Shown here piece after piece: positions 11,289-20,707 of a stretch of 64,000 nt of DNA. Origin of the DNA: Listeria ivanovii subsp. ivanovii (GTDB lineage Bacteria > Bacillota > Bacilli > Lactobacillales > Listeriaceae); contig NZ_LT906478.1 of assembly GCF_900187025.1 (NCBI RefSeq), forward strand, positions 1,472,001-1,536,000. Reading direction: 5' to 3'. Position numbers and translations under genes: made by a program. Position 1 is the stretch's first letter. Each line of letters starts with the position of its first letter. The notes under the pieces were generated by a model. The model worked only from the letters and a program-made list of their open reading frames with translations, was not told where the DNA came from and made no database searches.

Positions 11289-12416
11289 TCAATCGCCTTT
11301 AAAAGCTCGTTTCATTTTGTCAAAGAAACCGGATGTTTGCTCATCTACTTTGTCTCCAGTAGTAGAAGCAAATTCACGTAAAATTTCTTTTTGTTTGTCA
11401 TCTAGTTTTTTCGGTACAATCACTTTCACGATAACATGTTGATCACCTGTTCCGTTACCACGAAGATGCGGAACTCCTTTACCACGCAAGCGGAAAGTGG
11501 TTCCTGTTTGTGTTCCACTAGGGATTTTCAAGCGTACTTTGCCATGAACTGTTGGAACATCAATCTCATCACCTAAAGTAGCTTGGACGAAAGTGATTGG
11601 TACTTCCACATAAATATCGTCTGCTTCTCGTTCGAAAAACTCATCTGGGATAACGACAAATACAACATATAAGTCGCCACTAGGTCCGCCGTTGATACCA
11701 GCTTCTCCTTCACCAGATACGCGCATTTGTTGGCCATCGTTCACACCAGCAGGTACTTTCACTTTAATTTTCTTCGTTTTAGTTACGCGACCTTTACCAT
11801 GACATGTCGCACATTTTTCTTTAATTTCTTTACCAGTACCATTACAGTATTGACATGTCCGTTTGTTTACTACACGACCAAATGGCGTGTTTTGTTCCAC
11901 ATTGATAGAACCTTTACCACCACAGTGGCTACATTTTTCTGGTGTAGTTCCTGGTTTTGCCCCTGACCCGTGACAAGTATCACAGTTTTCTTCACGCGGA
12001 ATTTCGATTTCTGCGTCTTTACCAAAAACTGCTTCTTTGAACTTAAGGCGCATCGTATATTGTAAATCGCTACCTTGTCTTGGTGCATTTGGATCTTGTT
12101 GACGTCCACCGCCACCAAAAAATGTATCAAAGATGTCTTCAAATCCAGAGAACCCGCCACTGCTGTAACCGCCAGCGCCGCCTCCGAAACCTTGATTTGG
12201 GTCGACATGACCGTATTGATCATATTGCGCGCGTTTTTGTGTGTCGCTTAAAATTTCATAGGCTTCAGATATTTCTTTGAATTTTTCATCTGCACCGGCT
12301 TCTTTATTTATATCCGGATGATACTGCTTGGACAGTTTCCGGTAAGCTTTTTTTATTTCGTCTGCTGAGGCACTCTTGGAAATACCAAGCACTTCATAGT
12401 AATCTCGTTTTGCCAT
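11289..12416 (-). CDS. dnaJ: Chaperone DnaJ (Hsp40)
   Basis: DnaJ is the co-chaperone that stimulates the DnaK ATPase and delivers unfolded proteins. The 375-residue protein has the full type I layout. The J domain lies at 1-70 with the HPD motif ([10 protein letters not shown]). A Gly/Phe-rich linker spans about 75-110 ([15 protein letters not shown]). Four CxxCxGxG zinc repeats lie at about 145-205, followed by the C-terminal substrate domains. It follows dnaK but is separated from it by a hairpin and has a promoter of its own. Confidence 0.98.
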   Translation of the reverse strand: MAKRDYYEVLGISKSASADEIKKAYRKLSKQYHPDINKEAGADEKFKEISEAYEILSDTQKRAQYDQYGHVDPNQGFGGGAGGYSSGGFSGFEDIFDTFFGGGGRQQDPNAPRQGSDLQYTMRLKFKEAVFGKDAEIEIPREENCDTCHGSGAKPGTTPEKCSHCGGKGSINVEQNTPFGRVVNKRTCQYCNGTGKEIKEKCATCHGKGRVTKTKKIKVKVPAGVNDGQQMRVSGEGEAGINGGPSGDLYVVFVVIPDEFFEREADDIYVEVPITFVQATLGDEIDVPTVHGKVRLKIPSGTQTGTTFRLRGKGVPHLRGNGTGDQHVIVKVIVPKKLDDKQKEILREFASTTGDKVDEQTSGFFDKMKRAFKGD

Positions 12417-12460
12417 CCGCCATCACTCCTGTCCATAATAGATTTTTATAGTCCTAAAGT

Positions 12461-12489
12461 ATTGTAACACTTGAAAGTCATGTTGTAAA
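12461..12489 (-). promoter_or_regulatory. Putative dnaJ-proximal promoter
   Basis: On the minus strand TTTACA (12484-12489) and TACAAT (12461-12466) are separated by 17 nt. The promoter lies between dnaK and dnaJ, downstream of the hairpin there. Confidence 0.6.
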
Positions 12490-12495
12490 AAGTTT

Positions 12496-12538
12496 ATTTC
12501 AGATAAAAAGCCAAAGCCACAGTAGACTTTGACTCTTT
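12496..12538 (-). terminator. Hairpin terminator/attenuator between dnaK and dnaJ
   Basis: On the minus strand AGTCAAAG pairs with CTTTGGCT, followed by TTTT. It probably lets only part of the dnaK transcript continue into dnaJ. Confidence 0.65.
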
Positions 12539-12557
12539 AACTAGCTTTTTTAAAAGA

Positions 12558-14399
12558 TTATTTGCTTTCTTTATCGTCGTCATTTACTTCTTCAAATTCC
12601 GCATCCACTACATCGTCATTTTTAGGAGCTTCTTGACCATCTTCGCCAGCAGCTGCTTGTTGTTCTGCGGCAGCTTGTTCATATAATTTAACGGATAAGT
12701 TTTGAACGATTTCGTTTAAGCTATCTGTTTTTTCTTTGATTGCTTCGAAATCTTCACCTTTAAGCGCTTCTTGTAATTCATCACGTGCAGCTTCTGCTTT
12801 TTTCACTTCATCTTCGTCTACTTTGCCTTCTAATTCTTTCAATGTTTTATCAACAGTGAATACTAATTGGTCAGCATTGTTGCGAAGTTCAGCGTTTTCT
12901 TTGTTCTTTTTATCTTCTTCTGCGTTAGCTTCTGCATCTTGAACCATTTTTTCGATTTCTTCATCTGTTAAACCTGAAGAAGATTTAATCACGATATTTT
13001 GTTCTTTACCAGTTCCAAGATCTTTCGCGCGAACGGTTACGATACCATTTTTGTCGATATCAAAGGATACTTCGATTTGAGGAATTCCGCGTGGTGCTGC
13101 TGGAATGTCTGCTAATTGGAAACGACCTAATGTTTTATTGTCTTTTGCCATTGGACGTTCACCTTGAAGCACATGGATATCTACTGCTGGTTGGTTATCA
13201 GCTGCCGTAGAGAATGTTTGTGATTTAGAAGTTGGAATAGTTGTATTGCGTTCGATTAGTGTAGTCATCACGCCACCCATTGTTTCGATACCAAGGGAAA
13301 GTGGAGTAACGTCAAGTAGTACAACGTCTTTCACATCACCAGTGATAACACCACCTTGAATTGCAGCACCCATTGCTACAACTTCATCTGGATTTACACC
13401 TTTATGTGGTTCTTTGCCTAATTCTTTTTTAATTGTTTCTTGAACTGCTGGAATACGAGTAGATCCACCAACTAAGATAACTTGGTCAATATCGCTAGCA
13501 GAAAGGTTAGCATCTTTTAAAGCTTGACGAGTAGGAGCGATTGTACGTTCCACTAAATCATGTGTTAGTTCATCAAATTTCGCACGAGTAAGCGTAACTT
13601 CTAAGTGAAGTGGTCCAGCTTCTCCTGCTGTAATAAATGGTAGGGAAATTTGTGTGCTTGTTACGCCAGAAAGATCTTTTTTCGCTTTTTCAGCAGCATC
13701 TTTTAAACGTTGAAGCGCCATTTTGTCTTGGCTTAAATCAATACCATTGTCTTTTTTAAATTCAGCAACTAGGTAGTCAATGATTTTTTTATCGAAGTCA
13801 TCTCCACCTAATTCATTATCGCCGGCAGTAGAATGTACTTCAAATACGCCGTCGCCTAATTCTAAGATAGATACGTCAAATGTACCGCCACCAAGGTCGA
13901 ATACAAGGATTGTTTGGTCTGTTTCTGTTTTATCCATACCATAAGCAAGTGCTGCTGCTGTAGGTTCGTTAATAATACGTTCTACTTCTAAGCCAGCGAT
14001 TTTACCAGCGTCTTTTGTTGCTTGACGTTGTGCATCGTTGAAGTATGCAGGAACAGTGATAACCGCTTTGTCTACTGTTTCACCAAGATAATCTTCTGCA
14101 TAGCTTTTTAGATATTGAAGAATAATCGCACTAATTTCTTGTGGAGAATAGTCTTTTCCTTCGATTGTTTCTTTGTAGTTAGTACCCATGTGGCGTTTAA
14201 TGGAACTAATAGTATTTGGGTTTGTAATAGCAGCACGTTTCGCTACTTCCCCTACTTGACGTTCGCCATTTTTAAAGCCAACAACAGAAGGTGTTGTACG
14301 TGCGCCTTCTGGATTAGGGATAATTTTTGCTTCTCCGCCTTCTAATACTGCGACTGCAGAGTTTGTTGTTCCTAAGTCAATTCCGATAATTTTACTCAT
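12558..14399 (-). CDS. dnaK: Chaperone DnaK (Hsp70)
   Basis: DnaK is the ATP-dependent Hsp70 chaperone. The 613-residue product begins [14 protein letters not shown]. It contains the ATPase motifs [17 protein letters not shown] and [10 protein letters not shown], the linker [15 protein letters not shown], a peptide-binding domain and an alpha lid ending in an acidic tail ([10 protein letters not shown]). It lacks the N-terminal insertion of Gram-negative DnaK, as expected for a Firmicute. An AGGAGG site precedes the ATG. It is third in hrcA-grpE-dnaK-dnaJ and is controlled through CIRCE. Confidence 0.99.
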   Translation of the reverse strand: MSKIIGIDLGTTNSAVAVLEGGEAKIIPNPEGARTTPSVVGFKNGERQVGEVAKRAAITNPNTISSIKRHMGTNYKETIEGKDYSPQEISAIILQYLKSYAEDYLGETVDKAVITVPAYFNDAQRQATKDAGKIAGLEVERIINEPTAAALAYGMDKTETDQTILVFDLGGGTFDVSILELGDGVFEVHSTAGDNELGGDDFDKKIIDYLVAEFKKDNGIDLSQDKMALQRLKDAAEKAKKDLSGVTSTQISLPFITAGEAGPLHLEVTLTRAKFDELTHDLVERTIAPTRQALKDANLSASDIDQVILVGGSTRIPAVQETIKKELGKEPHKGVNPDEVVAMGAAIQGGVITGDVKDVVLLDVTPLSLGIETMGGVMTTLIERNTTIPTSKSQTFSTAADNQPAVDIHVLQGERPMAKDNKTLGRFQLADIPAAPRGIPQIEVSFDIDKNGIVTVRAKDLGTGKEQNIVIKSSSGLTDEEIEKMVQDAEANAEEDKKNKENAELRNNADQLVFTVDKTLKELEGKVDEDEVKKAEAARDELQEALKGEDFEAIKEKTDSLNEIVQNLSVKLYEQAAAEQQAAAGEDGQEAPKNDDVVDAEFEEVNDDDKESK

Positions 14400-14433
14400 T
14401 GTTATTTCCTCCTGTGAATTAAGTTATTATTTT

Positions 14434-15009
14434 TTATTGATTTACTTTTACCATGGACGGGCGAATAACGCGATCTTTTAATTTGTAACCTTTTTGAAGC
14501 TCAGCCGTAATTTCATTGCTTGCTGCACTTTCATCGCTATCTTGCATAACTGCTTGATGGAGATTCGGGTCAAATTGCTCTCCAACAGCTGGAATTACTT
14601 CGATACCTTCTTTTTCAAAAGCAACAAGAATTTGGTTGTAAACCATTTCCATTCCTTTTAAAATCTGCTTGACTTCTTCTTGTTCCGCTTTTGTTGCAAG
14701 TGCTTTTTCAAAACTGTCTAGAGCTGGAAGTAAATCTTGCGCTAAACTTTGTGAACGATACTTTTGCTTAGCATCAAGTTCAGCTGTATGTCTTTTTTTG
14801 ACATTATCAAAATCTGCTTGCGTTCGCAGATAACGATTCTCCATCTCATCAAGTTTGTTCTCAAGTTCCAAAATTTTCGCTTGATCTTCGGTTAAAGAAT
14901 TCTCTTCCTCTACTTCTTCAGCTGAGTCATCTGATTCTGTTAAAACATCTAATTCTTCTTGTTCGATTTCGTCAGCTAGTTTTTCTTTTTTATTTTTTTT
15001 CTCAGACAC
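14434..15009 (-). CDS. grpE: Nucleotide exchange factor GrpE
   Basis: GrpE releases ADP from DnaK. The product has 191 residues: an acidic N-terminal tail ([15 protein letters not shown]), a long coiled coil (about 45-100) and a C-terminal beta domain with the signature [11 protein letters not shown]. The frame opens at a GTG that overlaps the ribosome binding site itself (15018), so I use the GTG at 15009 ([10 protein letters not shown]), placed 8 nt after GGAGG. Confidence 0.96.
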   Translation of the reverse strand: MSEKKNKKEKLADEIEQEELDVLTESDDSAEEVEEENSLTEDQAKILELENKLDEMENRYLRTQADFDNVKKRHTAELDAKQKYRSQSLAQDLLPALDSFEKALATKAEQEEVKQILKGMEMVYNQILVAFEKEGIEVIPAVGEQFDPNLHQAVMQDSDESAASNEITAELQKGYKLKDRVIRPSMVKVNQ

Positions 15010-15050
15010 GATTGCCACCTCCTGAAAAAACGTTTGCTTTTTCAGCCTTC

Positions 15051-16088
15051 CTATTTTTGGTTATCACGATAAAGTTTCGTTAACACATCGGTTAAATCTC
15101 TGCTCATTACATCAACTAATCCCATCATCCGACTGTATTCCATTCTAGTCGGACCAAGGAGGACAATGCCACCGACACGCTCCCCAGCAATATTGTAAGT
15201 TGCGGTAATGATACTACAATCTTCCATTAGACTATTATTGTTTTCTCGGCCAATCTTCACTTGTAAGCCATCTGGAATATCTCTGAATAGCTCATAAACA
15301 TCTTGTTCTTCTTCCATCAAACGCAGCATCTCACGGACTTTATTAATGTCATGAAATTCTGGTTGATTGAAAATATTTGTTTTCCCACCAATATACACTT
15401 TTTGTTGACTTGCTTGTGCGAAAGAATCGGAAAAAACATGCATAAAACTTTCATAGTTTCTTACGTGTTTTTCAAGTAATTCTTTCACTTCCATTGGTAT
15501 TTGTACTTTTAAATCATCCAGCGAAAGCCCAACCAATCGTTCATTTAAGATGTTTACCATACGTTCAATATCTGATAGCGTCGTGCCCTCAGGTATTGTA
15601 ACGAGATGGTTATCAACATGTCCTTGATCAGTTATTAAAATGAGCATTGCTTGAAATTGATTTATTGGTACAAATCTAAAGCCGCTTAAATGATTTTTCG
15701 TCGCTTCAGGGCCAAGTAAAATGGACGTGTAATTAGTTAAATCGGATAACATCGATGCTGAATTTTGGATAAGCCCTTCCATCTCGTAATAGTTTTCCGA
15801 AAAAAAAGAACGAATCATTTGCCTGTCAGATTTATCTAGCTTTTTAGGCTTGAGTAGATAATCGACATAAAAGCGATAACCTTTTTCTGAGGGGACACGT
15901 CCTGAGGAAGAATGTGTTTTTTCAATAAAACCATATTCTTCTAAAACACCCATCTCGTTTCGGATAGTCGCTGAGCTGTATGGTAACGACTTCTCTTTCA
16001 GCAAATTTTTCGAACCAACTGGCTGAATAGTCCAAGTGAAATGATCGATGATGGCACGGAAAATAAAAAGTTGTCTTTCTGTTAACAT
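15051..16088 (-). CDS. hrcA: Heat-inducible transcription repressor HrcA
   Basis: HrcA represses class I heat-shock operons by binding CIRCE; GroEL modulates its activity. The 345-residue protein has an N-terminal winged helix ([50 protein letters not shown]) followed by the GAF-like inserted dimerisation domain. GAGGTG fits the ATG at 16088. CIRCE overlaps its leader, so the operon is autoregulated. Confidence 0.98.
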   Translation of the reverse strand: MLTERQLFIFRAIIDHFTWTIQPVGSKNLLKEKSLPYSSATIRNEMGVLEEYGFIEKTHSSSGRVPSEKGYRFYVDYLLKPKKLDKSDRQMIRSFFSENYYEMEGLIQNSASMLSDLTNYTSILLGPEATKNHLSGFRFVPINQFQAMLILITDQGHVDNHLVTIPEGTTLSDIERMVNILNERLVGLSLDDLKVQIPMEVKELLEKHVRNYESFMHVFSDSFAQASQQKVYIGGKTNIFNQPEFHDINKVREMLRLMEEEQDVYELFRDIPDGLQVKIGRENNNSLMEDCSIITATYNIAGERVGGIVLLGPTRMEYSRMMGLVDVMSRDLTDVLTKLYRDNQK

Positions 16089-16102
16089 ATCTATCACCTC
16101 TT

Positions 16103-16129
16103 TTAGCACTCAATAACGTCAAGTGCTAA
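16103..16129 (-). promoter_or_regulatory. CIRCE operator of hrcA-grpE-dnaK-dnaJ
   Basis: The inverted repeat TTAGCACTC-N9-AAGTGCTAA is the HrcA operator, with one deviation from the consensus GAGTGCTAA half (A for G). It lies 14 bp before the hrcA ATG and just downstream of the likely promoter. Confidence 0.95.
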
Positions 16130-16138
16130 ATACAAGTA

Positions 16139-16171
16139 TAAATTTACCAAACAATTCTAGCTTAGTCAACC
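16139..16171 (-). promoter_or_regulatory. Candidate hrcA promoter
   Basis: On the minus strand TTGACT reads at about 16164-16169 and TAAATT at about 16141-16146, with a 17-nt spacer. TATACT lies a few bases further down as an alternative -10. The element overlaps the inverted repeat at 16146-16210. Confidence 0.5.
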
Positions 16172-16210
16172 GAAAACACTCAATTTCAGACTAAAGTAGG
16201 ATTGTTTGGT
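16146..16210. repeat. 22-bp imperfect inverted repeat upstream of hrcA
   Basis: The left arm at 16146-16167 begins ACCAAACAAT and ends TTAGTC. The right arm at 16189-16210 is its reverse complement with three mismatches. The loop is 21 nt. The structure lies between hemN and CIRCE and its left arm covers the hrcA promoter. No T-run follows, so it is not a standard terminator. Confidence 0.85.
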
Positions 16211-16234
16211 CAAAAATGGTCAGATGATGCGTTT

Positions 16235-17392
16235 TTACAGAAATTCTTGGAAAACATTATTCCCTAAAAATCGTCCATTTCTCGTAAGTGCCACATTTTC
16301 CCCGTTATTTTCTAGCCACCCTTTTGCTGTTGTTTTTTGAATTGCTTTTGAAAAAGCAGCCTCTAAATCTTGGCCAAATTTTTGTCGAAAAGCCGTTTTG
16401 TCGACACCGTTTACTTTTCTAAGGCCTAAAAACATTTCTTCTTCCATCTTTTCTTTCAATGTTAATTCTTTTTGTTGAAAAACTGGTAATTTATTTTCTT
16501 GTAGCGGTTCCATATATTTTTTAATCGGACCAAAGTTACTGTAACGAGTGTTTCCAATGTATCCATGCGCTCCGGCTCCGAATCCGTAATAACGCTCATT
16601 ACTCCAATAAGTCATATTATGTTTACTCTCATATCCTTCTTTGGCAAAATTACTTATTTCATATTGCTTACGACCATGCTTTTCCATTTCATTCAAGAGT
16701 AAATCATACATATTTGCTTCCGCGTCTTGCCCGGGAAGAAAAAGTTTTCCTTTTTGCATCAAATTGTAAAAAATTGTTTTTGGTTCAATAATAAGTGAAT
16801 AAGCGGAATAATGTGGCAAATTCAAGGTCAAAGCTTGACTCAAAGTATCTTTGAAATCAGCTTCGGTTTGTCCTGGTAAACTAAAAATCAAATCAATGCT
16901 GACATTTTCAAATCCTACTGTTCTCATATTTTCTACGGATTGATACACATCTTTGACCGTGTGAATCCGGCCGATTTTTTTGAGTAAGTCATTATTAAAG
17001 CTTTGTACTCCCATGCTGATTCGATTAACACCATAATCTTTCATCGTTTGCAATTTACTAATCGAAAGGTCTCCTGGATTTGCTTCAAAGGAGAATTCTG
17101 CCTCTTTCTTTAATGGGAAAATTTCTTGAACCGCTGTACAAAGTTTGGCAATTTGTGCTTCGTTTAATGTAGTAGGTGTCCCCCCACCAACAAAAACGGT
17201 GTCTACTGGTTCAGTGCCTGTTTTATTTACAGTTAACTTCATTTCTTTTATAAGTAAATCAACATATTCATCGACAGGTTGTCCTTCGAGAAATACTTTA
17301 TTAAAGTCACAGTAATAGCAAATATGTTCACAGAAAGGAATGTGAATATATATTGCTGATGAACTATTACTTGATTGGTTTTCGTTTATCAT
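16235..17392 (-). CDS. hemN: HemN/HemW-family radical SAM protein
   Basis: The product is annotated across Firmicutes as oxygen-independent coproporphyrinogen oxidase. Proteins of this type and position are more probably HemW-like haem chaperones than true HemN. It has 385 residues. The radical-SAM cluster motif CEHICYYC (CxxxCxxC) lies near residue 22, GGGTPTTL near 75 and SLPGQTEADF near 170. The C-terminal winged domain is present. AAAGGA stands 10 nt before the ATG at 17392. In related Bacilli it sits between lepA and hrcA; here a pseudogene intervenes. Confidence 0.92.
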   Translation of the reverse strand: MINENQSSNSSSAIYIHIPFCEHICYYCDFNKVFLEGQPVDEYVDLLIKEMKLTVNKTGTEPVDTVFVGGGTPTTLNEAQIAKLCTAVQEIFPLKKEAEFSFEANPGDLSISKLQTMKDYGVNRISMGVQSFNNDLLKKIGRIHTVKDVYQSVENMRTVGFENVSIDLIFSLPGQTEADFKDTLSQALTLNLPHYSAYSLIIEPKTIFYNLMQKGKLFLPGQDAEANMYDLLLNEMEKHGRKQYEISNFAKEGYESKHNMTYWSNERYYGFGAGAHGYIGNTRYSNFGPIKKYMEPLQENKLPVFQQKELTLKEKMEEEMFLGLRKVNGVDKTAFRQKFGQDLEAAFSKAIQKTTAKGWLENNGENVALTRNGRFLGNNVFQEFL

Positions 17393-17504
17393 TTTTATCA
17401 ATTCCTTTAAAGTCATAATCCGTACATTTTTATCTGAAAAACAGCTCGGATGTCCACTAGACAGTTTAACATATTTTCATCTACTTATGTGTAGGATTAT
17501 GCTT

Positions 17505-18236
17505 TTAATCTAACAAACCATACTTTACCAAACTATCGCTCGCAGCAAGAACGCTCTCTTCTTTTATTGCAATCTGTGTCCAGCCTAATACTTCTTTTGC
17601 TTTTGAATTGTTAACATGACGGTTCATATGGAGAAGAAATTCCCCTTATTTCGCCTACTTGTTAAAGAGCGCCACTACTTTAATTGCGAAATTTGGTAAT
17701 GCTTTCTTAGGCATTTTTGCGATAAGATTTGGTCGTTTTTGGCGGAGTAATTCTGCAATGTCTGCCATCGAAATTACTCCGTCAGCAGATGCGATAAATC
17801 TATCTTCATTTGCTTCAGGAGTAGTTATTGCGCAAATATGCAGGTCAACCACATTGAGTGGAATATCAATGACGAGTTTCATTGATTCATTTAATAAACC
17901 TGTTAATCAGTTAACGCTTCCAGATACATGATTACTTTGAGCAAGTCCAAAAATAGCTACTGGATTAATCGTCACAAATTCTAATCCTGTTTCTCCTTCC
18001 ATAAATTGCCATGCTGCTTTTTCAACTAGAAGTTTAGATTTTTCATATGCAGATAAACCTTTCCTATTTTCCTCGGTCGTTATTGTCATCTTATCCATAG
18101 TACTAAAACCAACCGCACCAAAATTAGATGTCATCACCAACCGTTTTATGTTCCCCTTTTTGGCAACTGTTAAAATCCGAGTAATCCCTTCCATATGTAA
18201 GTATGGAAAAGAAAAGCAACTCTTTATTAAATCCAA
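17505..18236 (-). pseudogene. Decayed NAD-dependent epimerase / short-chain reductase
   Basis: This is one continuous frame of 244 codons broken by three in-frame stops: TGA at 17907-17909, TAG at 17655-17657 and TAA at 17646-17648. The pieces read as the C-terminal two-thirds of an extended SDR/epimerase-type reductase: KRLVMTSNFGAVG, the catalytic YxxxK within SAYEKSK, FVTINPVAIFG, and a terminal KEVLGW motif. The N-terminal Rossmann nucleotide-binding part (about 100 residues) is absent, because the frame begins just after the lepA terminator. With both the NAD site and the reading frame lost, it should be non-functional. No promoter was seen. Some short intact sub-ORFs might be annotated as separate genes in other records. 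Confidence 0.85.
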
Positions 18237-18238
18237 AT

Positions 18239-18290
18239 TAAAAAAGGGTTGTATCTTGAGAAATTAAACTCGAGATACAACCCTTTTTAG
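18239..18290 (-). terminator. Terminator of lepA
   Basis: The stem AAAAAGGGTTGTATCT...GATACAACCCTTTTT is perfect over about 17 bp, with a T-run on both sides. It closes lepA on the minus strand. Confidence 0.88.
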
Positions 18291-18295
18291 ATTCA

Positions 18296-20122
18296 TTATT
18301 TTGTTTCATCCATTTTCAAGATTGCCATGAAGGCTTCTTGTGGAACTTCCACAGATCCGATTTGTTTCATTCGTTTTTTACCTTCTTTTTGTTTTTCAAG
18401 CAGTTTTCGTTTACGCGATACATCCCCACCATAACATTTCGCAAGTACGTTTTTTCGGAGTGCTTTGATAGTGGAACGAGAAACTATTTTGGTTGCAATT
18501 GCTGCTTGAATAGGAACTTCAAACTGTTGTCTTGGGATAAGTTCTTTTAATTTTTCTACGATGATTTTCCCACGTTCGTAGGCAAAATCACGATGAACGA
18601 TAAAGCTTAATGCATCGACTTTTTCAGCATTTAGAAGAATATCCATTTTTACAAGTTTCGAAGCTTTATAGCCAATTAACTCATAATCAAAGGAAGCATA
18701 CCCTTTGGTAGAGGATTTTAATTGATCGAAAAAGTCATAAACAATTTCGGATAACGGGATTTCATAAACAATACTTACCCGAATGTCATCTAAATATTCC
18801 ATCGTAATAAAATTCCCGCGTTTGTTTTGCGCAAGTTCCATAACTGCACCAACATAATCATTAGGTACCATTACAGTTGCTTTTACATATGGTTCTTCCA
18901 CGCTTTCGATTACGCCTGGTTCAGGCATTTCAGCTGGGTTATCGACAATGATATTCGATCCATCTGTTAGATTCACGTGATAAATAACACTAGGCGCAGT
19001 TGTAATTAAATCGATATTAAATTCGCGTTCGATTCGTTCTTGGATGATTTCCATATGTAGTAATCCTAAGAAACCACAACGGAACCCAAATCCTAAAGCT
19101 TGAGAAGTCTCTGCTTCAAATTGTAAAGCCGAGTCATTCAATTCTAGTTTTTCAAGTGCATCACGAAGATCATTGTATTTAGATGAATCAATTGGATACA
19201 GTCCACAATAAACCATTGGATTGAGCTTACGGTAACCATCTAATGCTTCTTCTGCAGGATTATTAGCGAGAGTAATGGTATCACCAACACGCGTATCTCC
19301 TACGTTTTTAATTGCAGCGGTTAAGTAACCAACATCCCCAACAAGTAATTCATCTTGTGGCGTGGCTTTTGGCGAGAATACGCCTACTTCTGTCACTTCA
19401 AATTCTTTCCCATTGGACATCATTTTGATTCTGTCGCCAGCTTTTACGACACCATCCATAATTCGAATGTTCGCAATAACCCCACGATAGGCATCGAACA
19501 CAGAGTCAAAAATAAGTGCTTTTAGTGGTTTAGTAACATCTCCAGTTGGTTCTGGAACTTTTTCAACGATTTGTTCGAGAATATCTTCAATTCCGATTCC
19601 TGATTTTGCGGATGCAAGAACAGCGTCAGATGCGTCAAGACCAATCACGTCTTCAATTTCTTCACGGACTCTTTCTGGATCTGCGGCAGGTAAATCAATC
19701 TTATTAATGACTGGTAAAATCTCTAAGTCGTTGTCTAGTGCTAAATAAACATTTGCGAGTGTCTGCGCTTCAATACCTTGTGCAGCATCTACAACAAGAA
19801 TAGCACCTTCACAAGCAGCTAAACTTCGAGATACTTCATACGTAAAATCGACATGCCCTGGTGTATCAATCAGATGAAAAATATATGTTTCTCCGTCTTT
19901 TGCTTTATATTTTAGTTGTACAGCATTTAATTTAATGGTTATCCCGCGTTCACGTTCTAAATCCATCGAATCTAGTAGCTGATTTTTCATTTCACGATGC
20001 GTTAAAGCACCAGTTTTTTCTAGAATCCGATCGGCGAGTGTAGATTTACCATGATCTATATGCGCGATAATCGAAAAGTTTCTAATTTTCTTTTGTCTTG
20101 CATTCATTTCTTCTTTGTTCAT
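18296..20122 (-). CDS. lepA: Elongation factor 4 (LepA)
   Basis: LepA is a ribosome-associated GTPase proposed to remodel stalled ribosomes or assist 30S biogenesis. The 608-residue protein has G1 AHIDHGKST near residue 20, G3 DTPGHVDF near 85, NKIDLP near 140 and the LepA-specific C-terminal domain ([16 protein letters not shown]-like tail: [16 protein letters not shown]). GGAGC precedes the ATG at 20122. It has its own promoter. Confidence 0.97.
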   Translation of the reverse strand: MNKEEMNARQKKIRNFSIIAHIDHGKSTLADRILEKTGALTHREMKNQLLDSMDLERERGITIKLNAVQLKYKAKDGETYIFHLIDTPGHVDFTYEVSRSLAACEGAILVVDAAQGIEAQTLANVYLALDNDLEILPVINKIDLPAADPERVREEIEDVIGLDASDAVLASAKSGIGIEDILEQIVEKVPEPTGDVTKPLKALIFDSVFDAYRGVIANIRIMDGVVKAGDRIKMMSNGKEFEVTEVGVFSPKATPQDELLVGDVGYLTAAIKNVGDTRVGDTITLANNPAEEALDGYRKLNPMVYCGLYPIDSSKYNDLRDALEKLELNDSALQFEAETSQALGFGFRCGFLGLLHMEIIQERIEREFNIDLITTAPSVIYHVNLTDGSNIIVDNPAEMPEPGVIESVEEPYVKATVMVPNDYVGAVMELAQNKRGNFITMEYLDDIRVSIVYEIPLSEIVYDFFDQLKSSTKGYASFDYELIGYKASKLVKMDILLNAEKVDALSFIVHRDFAYERGKIIVEKLKELIPRQQFEVPIQAAIATKIVSRSTIKALRKNVLAKCYGGDVSRKRKLLEKQKEGKKRMKQIGSVEVPQEAFMAILKMDETK

Positions 20123-20177
20123 TTCCCCAGCTCCTGATTAGAACTCATCGCATAAATCCGATGGCAAGCTATCCTTG

Positions 20178-20206
20178 ATTATATCAGTAGAACGCTTAAC
20201 ATTCAA
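20178..20206 (-). promoter_or_regulatory. SigA-type promoter of lepA
   Basis: On the minus strand TTGAAT (20201-20206) and TATAAT (20178-20183) are separated by 17 nt, about 55 nt upstream of the lepA ATG. Confidence 0.8.
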
Positions 20207-20256
20207 TGACTTCTTTATTGTTTACAGATAAATTTAAAATAAAATGGAAAGTATTA

Positions 20257-20285
20257 TTGCAATATTGCTGTGATTTCGGTATAAT
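20257..20285 (+). promoter_or_regulatory. SigA-type promoter of rpsT
   Basis: TTGCAA (20257-20262) and TATAAT (20280-20285) are separated by a 17-nt spacer. A second AT-rich TATAAT at about 20300 may act as an alternative -10. Confidence 0.8.
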
Positions 20286-20366
20286 AGCATTTGTTCTGAT
20301 ATAATTTAAAAAGGTATGTTATATGAAATAAATACTACCTCATTAGTTTGGACGGAGGTGAATGGA

Positions 20367-20621
20367 ATGCCAAATATTAAATCTGCAATTAAACGTGTAA
20401 AAACTGCTGAAACTCGTAACAGCCGTAATGCATCTCAACGTTCTGCAATGCGTACTGCTATCAAGAAATTTGATGAAGCAGCTGCAAACAACGCGGACAA
20501 CGCGAAAGATCTTTACGTAGAAGCATCAAAAAAATTAGATAGCGCTGTGAGCAAAGGATTGATTCATAAAAATAATGCTGCTCGCAACAAATCTCGCTTA
20601 GCTGCTAAATTAGCTAAATAA
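20367..20621 (+). CDS. rpsT: 30S ribosomal protein S20
   Basis: This 84-residue basic primary-binding 16S rRNA protein begins [18 protein letters not shown] and contains [14 protein letters not shown]. The frame extends 17 codons further upstream, but GGAGGTG at about 20355-20361 sets the ATG at 20367. It is a single-gene unit, convergent with holA, on the plus strand in an otherwise leftward region. Confidence 0.97.
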
Positions 20622-20635
20622 TACCGATTCCGGTA

Positions 20636-20672
20636 TAAAACATCACACCTTGTGTGGTGTTTTTTATTTTTT
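20636..20672 (+). terminator. Terminator of rpsT
   Basis: CATCACAC and GTGTGGTG form a hairpin with a short loop, followed by TTTTTT. Confidence 0.85.
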
Positions 20673-20707
20673 AAATAAGCTTTGTCTGCATTAAACAAAG
20701 CTTATTT

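Noticed and set aside
11870-12223. Second minus-strand frame inside dnaJ
   Set aside because: Alternate frame of the cysteine-rich repeat region; no independent start signal.
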